From: Anaerolinea sp.
GTDB taxonomy: Bacteria; Chloroflexota; Anaerolineae; Aggregatilineales; UBA2796
DNA length: 50,906 bases
Direction of reading: 5' to 3'
Assembly: GCA_014879835.1 (NCBI GenBank)
Contig: JACSRJ010000291.1
Location: forward strand, 1 to 50,906
Made by a program: the position numbers and the translations under genes. The notes below the pieces were generated by a model. It was not told where the DNA came from, did no database searches, and worked only from the letters and a program-made list of their open reading frames with translations. Each line of letters opens with the position of its first letter. Position 1 is the stretch's first letter. Of this stretch, positions 7,913 to 15,548 are shown piece after piece.

Positions 7913-9166
7913 ATGCGTATCACCATTACTGCCTTAGGCACACGAGGCGATGTTCAACCCATGATCGCTTTGGGCAAAACCATTCAAAAACCGGGGGTCG
8001 AGGTCAGGCTGATCGCGGGTTCTAACTTTGAGGGTTGGATCAAAGGGCACGGGTTAGGATTTGTGCCCTCGCTGGATATGGAATCCCTGATGAACAGCGA
8101 CAAAGGGCAAACGTGGTCGGAGAGCAGCAATAACCCCCTTCAGGAAGTGCAGGTGATGCGCGCCCTGCTTCACGAACATGCGCACCGGATGTATTTGCCG
8201 ATGCAAGAATGTGCCCCAGACACCGATTTTTGGATCGCAGGGTTCACCTCCGAAGCCTATGTGCAGGCGGTGACTGAAGCCACAGGCAAGGGGTATCTGA
8301 ATGCGATGCTTCAGCCCCAGTACCCAACTGTGAGCGGCGAGGCTTCGGTGACGCCGCTGGTGCCCAAAAGAAACAACCCCCTGAATCGGTTGATGGGCAA
8401 GTTTGTGGAGCGGGTGCTGTGGTCGATCCTCAAGGAGACCACCAACACCTTCCGCACGTCCCATCTGGGGCTGCCCCCGCACACTTTTGGCAGTTATCAA
8501 AAAGCCCGACGCAAGGCCCACACCCTCTTTGGCTTTAGCCCCAAGGTGGTCCCCAATGCCCCGGATTGGGATCGAATCTGCCATATCTGCGGATACTGGT
8601 TTTTGGATGAGGCGCAGCAGGATTCCCCTTCGGCAGAACTGAGCGCCTTTTTGGAGGCGGGCGATGCCCCGGTGTATATTGGCTTTGGCAGCATGTCCCA
8701 CCGCGACCCGCAGCATACCCTCAACCTGATCCTTGAGGCGTTGAAGCACACCCGCCAGCGGGCTGTTGTGGCCAGCGGTTGGAACAGCGCAGACCTCCAA
8801 GTGAGGAGTGATCAGGTTTTGCTGGTGAGCAGCGTCTCTCACAACTGGCTGTTCCCAAGAGTCTCCGCAGTGGTACATCATGGCGGGGCGGGTACAACCG
8901 CAGCAGGGCTGCGGGCCGGCAAGCCTACCTTGATCATCCCCCACATGAGTGATCAGCCTTACTGGGGCAGGCGGGTACACGAATTAGGGGTAGGCGCGGC
9001 GCCGATTCCCCGTCACAAGCTGAATGTGGCGCGTCTGGCCGCAGCCATCACCCAGATCACCACCGATCCCGCCATGCACCAGCGGGCAGAGGCACTGGGC
9101 CGCCATATCCGGGCCGAGGATGGACTCAAAAACGCTTCAGATTTGATCCAGCAGCTTAGCAGTTAG
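7913..9166 (+). CDS. GT1-family glycosyltransferase (UDP-glucosyltransferase-like)
   Basis: A 417-residue GT-B fold enzyme of family GT1, which transfers a sugar from a nucleotide donor to a lipid, sterol, macrolide or similar acceptor. The N-terminus (ITITALGTRGDVQPMIALG) is the classic acceptor-domain start of the sterol/MGT-like branch. The donor domain carries VYIGFGSM and the PSPG-like HHGGAGTTAAGLRAGKP followed by DQPYWGRRV. There is no signal peptide, so it should act in the cytosol. The start is chosen at the second of two adjacent ATGs because GAGAGGG lies five bases upstream. It stands alone: the gene before is a toxin and the next is convergent. Acceptor unknown; the PKS product in this window is one speculative possibility. 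Confidence 0.88.
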   Translation: MRITITALGTRGDVQPMIALGKTIQKPGVEVRLIAGSNFEGWIKGHGLGFVPSLDMESLMNSDKGQTWSESSNNPLQEVQVMRALLHEHAHRMYLPMQECAPDTDFWIAGFTSEAYVQAVTEATGKGYLNAMLQPQYPTVSGEASVTPLVPKRNNPLNRLMGKFVERVLWSILKETTNTFRTSHLGLPPHTFGSYQKARRKAHTLFGFSPKVVPNAPDWDRICHICGYWFLDEAQQDSPSAELSAFLEAGDAPVYIGFGSMSHRDPQHTLNLILEALKHTRQRAVVASGWNSADLQVRSDQVLLVSSVSHNWLFPRVSAVVHHGGAGTTAAGLRAGKPTLIIPHMSDQPYWGRRVHELGVGAAPIPRHKLNVARLAAAITQITTDPAMHQRAEALGRHIRAEDGLKNASDLIQQLSS

Positions 9167-9193
9167 GGCAGAAGTGAGGCCAAACAGACCGCT

Positions 9194-9220
9194 CCCGGAC
9201 GCCCTCAAGCAGTGTCCGGG
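9194..9220 (+). terminator. Possible terminator hairpin after the glycosyltransferase gene
   Basis: CCCGGAC (9194-9200) pairs with GTCCGGG (9214-9220) around a 13-nt loop, 28 nt past the stop. There is no T-tract, so intrinsic termination is uncertain. The following 9221-9430 shows no gene. Confidence 0.4.
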
Positions 9221-9430
9221 GGCCTAGATGCGCCGCATCCGCCGCCGAAACTGCCGCCGTTGAATGCTTCGAGAGCGGCGCAGTGCCCGCTGGAAAAAGC
9301 CCCTCAAACCCAGAAACCGAAACATCACCTCACGCTCCCTTCCTTGATCCCCTTCATGATCCTACCGAGAAGCCATTATTGGGGTATTGTGGAAGTGTAA
9401 AAAACCTTTTGAAAACTTACCTTTTTATTC

Positions 9431-9571
9431 TCACCCTCATCCCCCCTTCTCCAGCTTGGAGAAGGGGGGAATATGGTTCTTGAGGGGGCTTCCCCCTCAA
9501 ACTGCTCCTTTCGATAAATACGGAGCAAAAAGGCTCAACTGTGTGAGTCCTACCCTTTTCAAACGGTCTCT
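9431..9571 (+). repeat. Family A intergenic repeat, copy 2
   Basis: It shares with copies 1 and 3 the blocks CCTCATCCCC, CTTGGAGAAGGGGGGA, TTCTTGAGGGGG with CCCCCTCAAACTG, CTTTCGATAAA, and CCTACCCTTTTCAAACGG. It lacks the internal GACCGC hairpin and is therefore shorter. It sits between convergent genes (glycosyltransferase and permease). Same orientation as the other copies. Confidence 0.7.
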
Positions 9572-9639
9572 AAAAGAGGTGTTACCCAAGGGTCGACCCC
9601 GATCAGGGAACACGGATCGCCCTTGCGGTGTGTGGCCCT

Positions 9640-10485
9640 TTAACCTTTTAGCGCGCCTGCGAGCATGGCTTCAAAAAACTGCTTACGCAGTCCAATGAAC
9701 AGGACGATCACGGGCAGCATGATCAAGATACAGGCTGCCGTCCACACATGATAGGCGATCTCAAACGATGACTGAAAGTCGTACATACCAACGGTCACGG
9801 TTCGGGCATTGCCAGAGAGCAGCACCAGCGCGGCCAGAAACTCGTTCCAAGTATCCACAAACATGAGCAAAAAACCGGCCAAAAGCCCCGGCGCGGCAAG
9901 GGGCATGATCACCATCCGCAGGGCCTGAATAGGGGTGCAGCCATCGATCAGGGCGGCTTCTTCAAGCTCGATGGGGATGGTCTCAAAAAAGGATCGGATG
10001 ATCCAGATCGCAAAAGGCAGCCCACCTGCGGTATAGACCGCCACGATAAAGATATTGGAGTTCAGGGCCCGCAGTTCACTGGCGATCCGGTAGAGGGGAA
10101 TCAAGTTGGTCAGGCCGGGGATCATCATCAATCCCAAAATCGCCAGTTCGAGCGCCCGACTGCCGCGAAATTTGTAGCGGGTGAAGGTATAACCCGCCAG
10201 CGAGGCCAGCACCACCACCACCACCGATGAGACCATCGAATTAAAGATCGAATTGGGGATGTAGTAACGTACCATCTCGCTGTTAAAGACGACCTCATAA
10301 CCTTCGGTCACGAGGGTGCTGGGGAAAAAGGTGGGCGGGCGGGTGAGCACTTCCGTTTCGTTTTTGAACGAGGTCATCAAGGTATAAACGATGGGGAAAA
10401 GGGCAAACAGGGCAAACCCACCCAGAATCACATGGGTGCTGATCAAGTCAAACCGTTTGGTCAGCTTGGAGTTCACAAAGTGCAT
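9640..10485 (-). CDS. Sugar ABC transporter permease, operon 1 (CUT1, MalG-like)
   Basis: A 281-residue inner-membrane permease of the carbohydrate uptake CUT1 family. It starts with one transmembrane helix (HVILGGFALFALFPIVYTLM) followed by the MalG-type loop (FKNETEVL, PPTFFPSTL) and a BPD_transp_1 core. The cytoplasmic EAA loop that contacts the ATPase is EEAALIDGCTPIQALRMVI. Last gene of operon 1, only 3 nt after the preceding permease. No ATPase gene follows. Substrate specificity cannot be read from the permease. Confidence 0.9.
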   Translation of the reverse strand: MHFVNSKLTKRFDLISTHVILGGFALFALFPIVYTLMTSFKNETEVLTRPPTFFPSTLVTEGYEVVFNSEMVRYYIPNSIFNSMVSSVVVVVLASLAGYTFTRYKFRGSRALELAILGLMMIPGLTNLIPLYRIASELRALNSNIFIVAVYTAGGLPFAIWIIRSFFETIPIELEEAALIDGCTPIQALRMVIMPLAAPGLLAGFLLMFVDTWNEFLAALVLLSGNARTVTVGMYDFQSSFEIAYHVWTAACILIMLPVIVLFIGLRKQFFEAMLAGALKG

Positions 10486-10488
10486 GGC

Positions 10489-11409
10489 TTACTTACGTTC
10501 CCTCCCCATAAGCCGCAAATAGACTAAGGTGAGCGCTAGATTGATAAAAAAGAGGATCACCGAGGCCGCGGCCCCCCGCCCAAAATCACCGTTACGCCAG
10601 CCTGTTTCAAGCAGGAAAAAGGCGGCAGTTTTGGTTGCGCCACCGGGCCCCCCATTGGTGATCGAAAAGATCAAACCCACCGAATTGATCGCCTGAATCG
10701 ACGCCAGCAGCACCATCACCATCAAGGTGGGGCGAATTTGTGGCAGGATCACTCTGAAAAAGCGGCGGAAGCGTCCTGCGCCATCAAGGGCTGCACTCTC
10801 TAAAGTCTCAATGGGCACTGTTTGAAGGGCCCCCAAACACACCAATGTGGTGAAGGCCAAACCGCGCCACACAGCGGCCATAACCACAATGAACATGGCC
10901 CCCCCAGCGGTGGTGTAGATATGCTCACCAAAGGCGGGCAGATTTGCAGTCACCCAGTTTTGGATCAGACCATAGGTGGGCTGCCACAGCCAGCGCCACA
11001 TGGTGCCCGCGACCACATCGGAGATCACCCACGGGAAGAAGATCAATACCAGATAGATGCCCGTGAACTTGAAACGTCGGTTGAGCAGCAGCGCAATGAG
11101 CAGGCCCAAGAGGACGGTGAGGATCACATAAGAGCCCGCGTAGATCAGAGTCAGCCGAAGGGCCTCCCGAAAGGAAGGCATATTGAGGATTCGTCCGTAA
11201 TTCTCCAGCCCCACATCGGTGACCACCCCCTGACGCATCCGAGTTGTACTGAGGTAAAACGAATACAGGGTCGGGCCAACTTGTAAGGCCAAAAGCACCA
11301 CTATAGAAGGCAGCAGAAGCCAAAAAGGGAACCATTTGGTGCGCATCCCCGGTGTGACCGTCCCTACCCGAATGTGGGGCTGGGATTCAAGGCTTGTAAC
11401 CTCGATCAT
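10489..11409 (-). CDS. Sugar ABC transporter permease, operon 1 (CUT1, MalF-like)
   Basis: A 306-residue MalF/UgpA-like permease with about six membrane helices. The first is FPFWLLLPSIVVLLALQVGP, followed by the family's TLYSFYLSTT segment. The EAA loop is ESAALDGAGRFRRFFRVILP and the family signature NGGPGGAT follows. The start has AGAGAGGA about ten bases upstream. It lies between the binding-protein gene, from which a 95-nt gap with a hairpin separates it, and the second permease (3-nt gap). Confidence 0.9.
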   Translation of the reverse strand: MIEVTSLESQPHIRVGTVTPGMRTKWFPFWLLLPSIVVLLALQVGPTLYSFYLSTTRMRQGVVTDVGLENYGRILNMPSFREALRLTLIYAGSYVILTVLLGLLIALLLNRRFKFTGIYLVLIFFPWVISDVVAGTMWRWLWQPTYGLIQNWVTANLPAFGEHIYTTAGGAMFIVVMAAVWRGLAFTTLVCLGALQTVPIETLESAALDGAGRFRRFFRVILPQIRPTLMVMVLLASIQAINSVGLIFSITNGGPGGATKTAAFFLLETGWRNGDFGRGAAASVILFFINLALTLVYLRLMGRERK

Positions 11410-11439
11410 GTGCTAAGTGTCCTCTCTGGAAACATGAAA

Positions 11440-11471
11440 CGTGGCGAGACTGTGATCTCAGCCCCGCCACG
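11440..11471 (-). promoter_or_regulatory. Hairpin in the binding protein-permease gap, operon 1
   Basis: CGTGGCG (11440-11446) pairs with CGCCACG (11465-11471), with an inner GAGA/TCTC pairing. Such hairpins after binding-protein genes (malE-malF is the classic case) protect the upstream mRNA or attenuate downstream transcription, giving more binding protein than permease. Operons 2 and 3 have equivalents. Confidence 0.6.
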
Positions 11472-11504
11472 CAAACAGATTCAGGCGTTTCCGTCCGCCG
11501 AAGT

Positions 11505-12830
11505 TTATTCTACCGAGGCGTTGTACTCATCCTGCGCCGCTTGCAGAGTTGCCATAATGTCTAACGAGGGGTCGGTGATCAGTTTTACGATGGCGTCAGA
11601 AAGCAGGGTCAGACCCAAGTTATAGTCGAGGAAGGTGGGCGAATTTACCCCATACTCCGTCTGATACTGAGATACGGTCTTCCAGTAGTCGGTTTGGAAC
11701 TCTGGTGCTTCCTTGGCCGTGAGCATGGCTGGGAGCGCACCATAGGCTATCGAGTAGGCTGCATTCCGGGTGGTCTCCATCTGGAAATTGATGAAATCCT
11801 TTGCGCCTTCGATGTTCTTGGCACCGTTGGGAATACCCCACGCAGAGGCCGCCAAGAACGAGTTGGGTTTGCCATCCGGGGCAGAGATCGGTGGGGCAAG
11901 TCCGAGTTCACCGCCAGCCAGTGCCTTACCAACGGCCCCTGCCGTCTTGGGATCAACATCACCGGGGGTTCCCTCATACACCGTGGTCTTCGGACTGGTC
12001 AGGGGGGTTAGGTACACGTAAGACCACGAACCGGCAAGGAAGGTCGCTGATTCGCCGCGCATGAAGGGCTGCTCGTTATCAAAGCCGGGGGCCAGCGATT
12101 CCCTTGCAGCGTAACCTTCCCCGAAGAGGACGCGCAGCCATTCCACTGCTTTCACCGTGCCCTCGTTGGCCCATGTGGCCAAGCCGTTCTCGTCGGCAAT
12201 CGTGCCCCCAAAGCTCAGGATCAGGTTGTAGTACATACGCTCTACCGAAGTTGATTCGGAGAGTTTGCCAGTGAACGCAAACTTGTTATCGGCCTTCAAC
12301 TTCGCCCCTAAAGCCAGCAAATCGTCGGTGGTTTTAGGCGGCTCCGGGCTGAGGTCTTTCCAATAATAGGTGAACATGATCGCGGTATGGGCCGGGACGC
12401 ACATGATCTTGCCATCAGGGGTGGTGCAGGCCGCAAGGGCTTTGGGATCAAGATCACTGAACCATGGGGCCGCCTTGACCCATTCGGTCAGATCGGTCAG
12501 AGTCCCATTTTGCAGGAAAAAATTGAGGTACTGAGTGTCCACGTAGGAGACGTCGGGCACTTCGCCTTTGGCCAGAACGGCCGCGTTGAGTTTGTTGTTG
12601 ATCTGGTCGTAAGGCTGGAACGTATTGGTGGCCGTGTTTCCGGTCTGGTTGTATTGAGCAAGCATCGCTGCAAGCCAGTTATCCTGAGCATTCTGGGGAT
12701 TCTGGTCATTGAACTTCGTCCAGACCATCACATTTTGCCCCTGAGCAGCGGTACCCCGGATACCCAATGCCCCCAGCATCAACGCCATCACCAAAACAAC
12801 GCTGAGAAAAAGAGCGGTATGCTTTTTCAT
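11505..12830 (-). CDS. Extracellular sugar-binding protein, operon 1 (SBP family 1)
   Basis: A 441-residue solute-binding protein for a CUT1 sugar importer. A Sec signal peptide is clear: MKKHTALF, a hydrophobic core LSVVLVMALMLGALG, then TAAQGQ. No lipobox cysteine is evident. The mature part has the family's usual course: MVWTKFND near the start, a YDQINNKLNAAVLAKGEVPDV segment, and FLAGSWSY in the second lobe. The start at 12830 is chosen because GAGGGAG lies about eight bases upstream and the signal peptide begins there. An in-frame 30-residue extension to 12920 is unlikely. First gene of operon 1; the divergent neighbour is a response regulator that might control it. Ligand unknown. Confidence 0.9.
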   Translation of the reverse strand: MKKHTALFLSVVLVMALMLGALGIRGTAAQGQNVMVWTKFNDQNPQNAQDNWLAAMLAQYNQTGNTATNTFQPYDQINNKLNAAVLAKGEVPDVSYVDTQYLNFFLQNGTLTDLTEWVKAAPWFSDLDPKALAACTTPDGKIMCVPAHTAIMFTYYWKDLSPEPPKTTDDLLALGAKLKADNKFAFTGKLSESTSVERMYYNLILSFGGTIADENGLATWANEGTVKAVEWLRVLFGEGYAARESLAPGFDNEQPFMRGESATFLAGSWSYVYLTPLTSPKTTVYEGTPGDVDPKTAGAVGKALAGGELGLAPPISAPDGKPNSFLAASAWGIPNGAKNIEGAKDFINFQMETTRNAAYSIAYGALPAMLTAKEAPEFQTDYWKTVSQYQTEYGVNSPTFLDYNLGLTLLSDAIVKLITDPSLDIMATLQAAQDEYNASVE

Positions 12831-12947
12831 CAAGTTCACTCCCTCGTGAAGTTCTGCAAGGCAAACATAACACAGTGCCCTTGGGATAGCAACCTTAGGA
12901 ATGATTGTTGGGAAACCCATTGCAGTTCTGATGGTATCCTCATAATG

Positions 12948-12971
12948 TATCCCCTCAGATTATCGGGGATA
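12948..12971. promoter_or_regulatory. Inverted repeat in the divergent gap, operon 1 / response regulator
   Basis: TATCCCC (12948-12954) and GGGGATA (12965-12971) form a 7-bp inverted repeat around 10 nt, about 120 bp upstream of the binding-protein start. It could be a regulator site or a repeat remnant. A weak minus-strand promoter (TTGCTA, 16 nt, TTATGT) lies closer to the gene. The rest of the gap (12831-13360) holds only GC-rich repeat sequence around 13180-13240. Confidence 0.3.
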
Positions 12972-13202
12972 ACAGGGCAATATTTGGCAGTTAGCACCCG
13001 TCGACTCCGTCTTAAGGGTAAGTGTCGAAATTGTGTTCAGAGGCTGCAAGAACGAAATTATTAATAGATTTCCATTTTTGAGAGGGGGGATTCCCTCTAA
13101 AAAATGAGAAAAGCCGTTGTTCCTGAAAGTTGGATTTGGGTTATAGTGAGTTAAGGATTACGCACTTGCCCTCCTCCTCTCACCCCCCTTCATCCTCAGG
13201 AC

Positions 13203-13236
13203 GAAGGGGAATTGCCCTTCAAACTGCCCCTTTGGG
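13203..13236 (+). repeat. Degenerate family A core
   Basis: GAAGGGGAATTGCCCTTC forms a hairpin and is followed by AAACTGCCCCTTTGGG, matching the core and continuation of the family A repeats. It lies upstream of the response regulator gene. Confidence 0.45.
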
Positions 13237-13360
13237 TGAATGCAGGGTGAGCAAGGTGTCAACTGCGTCCGTCCTGATTACCTTGAAATGCGCTGCTGAA
13301 CGCATTATCTATGGAACACACTGCAAGCGGATACATTGCAAGATGAGGCTCGAAACAGAC

Positions 13361-14125
13361 ATGATCAACCCCGCCAGTATCGCTGTACTTGTAGTCGATG
13401 ATGAGTATCACTCCTCGTTTGCTTTCTCCAACTATCTTCGTTCGCATGGATTCCATAATATTGCAGAGTTCTCCAATTATGAGGACACTCTGGAACTGAC
13501 TGGGGACATGAACTTTGATGTGGCCGTGATTGATATTAAACTGCCCCGAAACAAACCCCAGACGGTTTTGAGCAGTGATGAAGCCCAACTTTTGTTAGGG
13601 CTGGACCTCGCCCGGGATTTACGCCGGCGCTGGCCCCACATCGGGCTGGTGTTGATCTCCGCTGACAACCAACTGCTTAAGCCCGTGCGGGAACTGATGA
13701 AACAACTGGGCAATCTGGGGATCGCCTATGTGGTGAAAGCGGCCACCCGTCCTCGTGATCTGATCACCGCCATTGAGCGGGTCATTGATCAGGAGTCTTT
13801 CATTGATGATTCGGCTTGTGAACCTAAGTTCAGCTCAACGGCAGAGCGGTACTTACGGGTTCTGCCCGATCACGAACGTTTTTGGGTGGAGCGCGGCTGT
13901 CAAAATTTGATCTTGCTCACCCAACCGCAGATTGACTTGGCCCGGTTGATCGCTGATGGGCGCCCCTTTCCGGAGATCGCTCAGATCGTCGGACTCACCG
14001 CCAGAGCCATAGAAGGCCGCTGGGAGACCATCCGCAATAAAATGTTTGGAGAAAACAGCAAAATTCCGCTGCGTCATCAGGTGCTTTTGGTGAAGGTGTT
14101 TATCCTCCACGATCTGAACCAGTGA
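13361..14125 (+). CDS. Response regulator with LuxR-like HTH output domain
   Basis: A 254-residue two-component response regulator. The receiver domain (residues 7-145) has the acidic pair D13/D14, the phospho-acceptor D58 in VAVIDIKLP, S100 in VLISADN and K126 in YVVKAA. The C-terminal part (about 185-254) reads LTQPQIDLARLIADGRPFPEIAQIVGLTARAIEG, an HTH of the LuxR/sigma4 type. No sensor kinase is adjacent. The start at 13361 begins the receiver cleanly; an ATG at 13343 in the same frame is an alternative, and the longer frame from 13130 runs through repeat sequence and is rejected. It is divergent from sugar operon 1, so control of that operon is possible but unproven. Confidence 0.82.
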   Translation: MINPASIAVLVVDDEYHSSFAFSNYLRSHGFHNIAEFSNYEDTLELTGDMNFDVAVIDIKLPRNKPQTVLSSDEAQLLLGLDLARDLRRRWPHIGLVLISADNQLLKPVRELMKQLGNLGIAYVVKAATRPRDLITAIERVIDQESFIDDSACEPKFSSTAERYLRVLPDHERFWVERGCQNLILLTQPQIDLARLIADGRPFPEIAQIVGLTARAIEGRWETIRNKMFGENSKIPLRHQVLLVKVFILHDLNQ

Positions 14126-14164
14126 GCCTGTGCAGGAACGATTCTCATTTTTGGGCAGGTAGGC

Positions 14165-14192
14165 AAAAAAGGGCAGCCCAAGGGGGCTGTCC
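14165..14192 (-). terminator. Intrinsic terminator of the glycan locus
   Basis: A 9-bp stem with one G-U pair (GGGCAGCCC at 14171-14179, GGGCTGTCC at 14184-14192) lies immediately after the stop of the minus-strand gene. On that strand it is followed by six T residues (14165-14170). It separates two convergent genes and probably ends the long minus-strand unit. Confidence 0.8.
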
Positions 14193-15512
14193 TCATCCCC
14201 CGGACAACCGACGGCGAGCGGTATCCAGATCACCTTGAAGGATCGCCTCCACTGCATGATCAAGGGCTGCTTTGGTAGGGTCATTCTGCTTTAGGCGGCG
14301 CTGATAAATGTCATAGGGAAGCTCCAAGTCCTCAGCCCGGTAGTTGAACCCCGAAGGATCAAGGCTGCGTTTGGCCTCCTGTACCAGCTTCAGGTAACGA
14401 GCCCCAAACTCTTCCGTGGGTTCAATGATCGTGCCTTCACCGTAGTCGTTCCACGTGATCAGTTGGATCACATCCGGATTCTGCTCAAGGGCCATTTGCA
14501 AGGTGACCCGGAAGATGTCACCTTCTTGTGCATCCAAGAACCCATAACTGGCCCTGACCCCTGCCTGCTGGTAAACGTCATGAAAGCCGGGGAACGCGCC
14601 CCCTACAAGGTATTGGTTCCGCCGCACCTTGCGGTAGAACTGTTTTAGATAGGCCTCCACTGCAGCCTGATTGAGATCAATGCCTTTCATGGGCGGCCAC
14701 GGATAGGTGCCCAAGGCCCCCGCGACCAGATGCCCATCGAGGGTGATCAGGGCTGGGGTGGGCGATGCCACCCCAAACAGCGACTCCCAGTCACTGGCGC
14801 CTTTGAAGTACTGCGGCCCAAAAGTGAACACGAGGGGCTGATCTTCATGCTTGAGGTAGATGGGATCATGGAACCAGTGCTGATCCATAAAGCGTACCAC
14901 CTCTTGCCCGTGCTGAAGAGCATCATCCGCCTTGAGGTAGCCGTTCTTGACCATCTCTTTCACGGTGTTGTCCTCATAACAGATAGCAAAGATCAGCCCG
15001 GCCTTTTTGGTGGCTTCAAAAAGGGCCAGCGTGGCCTGATTGAGGACGCCGTAATCGCGGAAACTGGAGATGCCGTACCAGTCCACGATCACCCCATCGA
15101 TACCGCTGAGCTTCATCAGGAGCGTCTGGTATTCAAGCACTGTGGGATCGCTGGAATCATAGGGCCCGGTGCGGGGCAGGTAGTGGGAGGCGATCTGAGG
15201 GCGTCCGCGGTCGTCCTTTTGAGTGGGCTTAAAGTGATCCATCGTCCAGTGCCAGCCCCAATAGCCGCTCACCGCCGCGCTTTGATACCACGGCATGAAG
15301 TGAGCCAGCAAAAGCGGCTTTTTAGGCTGCTGCTGGGCACCCAGAGCCAGAACCGGGACAGTTCCCCCGAAGGGCGTCTGGGCCCCGGCGCCGTTGGTGG
15401 GGAAAGTCTGCCCGATCAGCATGCCGCCGGTCAGCAGCCCGGCCCCGGCCAAAAATCTACGCCGGCTGATGCCCTTACGGGAATCAGCGCGGGGGATATG
15501 AGGATTGACCAT
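14193..15512 (-). CDS. GH99/GH71-like glycoside hydrolase, Tat-exported
   Basis: A 439-residue exported protein. The N-terminus has a twin-arginine signal (ISRRRFLAGAGLLTGGMLIG), so it is probably secreted folded via Tat. The mature part starts LLAHFMPWYQ, has GIDGVIVDWYG, and near the end WNDYGEGTIIEP, which are typical of the GH71/GH99-like superfamily (endo-alpha-mannanase/endomannosidase and alpha-1,3-glucanase relatives). An endo-acting role on an alpha-linked glycan outside the membrane is inferred. The ATG at 15512 is chosen because GGAG lies eight bases upstream; the GTG nine bases earlier abuts the same site. It is 36 nt downstream of the exported GH31 and last in the locus. Confidence 0.82.
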   Translation of the reverse strand: MVNPHIPRADSRKGISRRRFLAGAGLLTGGMLIGQTFPTNGAGAQTPFGGTVPVLALGAQQQPKKPLLLAHFMPWYQSAAVSGYWGWHWTMDHFKPTQKDDRGRPQIASHYLPRTGPYDSSDPTVLEYQTLLMKLSGIDGVIVDWYGISSFRDYGVLNQATLALFEATKKAGLIFAICYEDNTVKEMVKNGYLKADDALQHGQEVVRFMDQHWFHDPIYLKHEDQPLVFTFGPQYFKGASDWESLFGVASPTPALITLDGHLVAGALGTYPWPPMKGIDLNQAAVEAYLKQFYRKVRRNQYLVGGAFPGFHDVYQQAGVRASYGFLDAQEGDIFRVTLQMALEQNPDVIQLITWNDYGEGTIIEPTEEFGARYLKLVQEAKRSLDPSGFNYRAEDLELPYDIYQRRLKQNDPTKAALDHAVEAILQGDLDTARRRLSGG

Positions 15513-15548
15513 AAAACCCACTCCGTACTTACCATCATTTCGCCCTTT

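Noticed and set aside
8054-8980. Minus-strand frame of 308 codons
   Set aside because: Shadow of the GT1 glycosyltransferase gene, with no recognisable domain or ribosome site.
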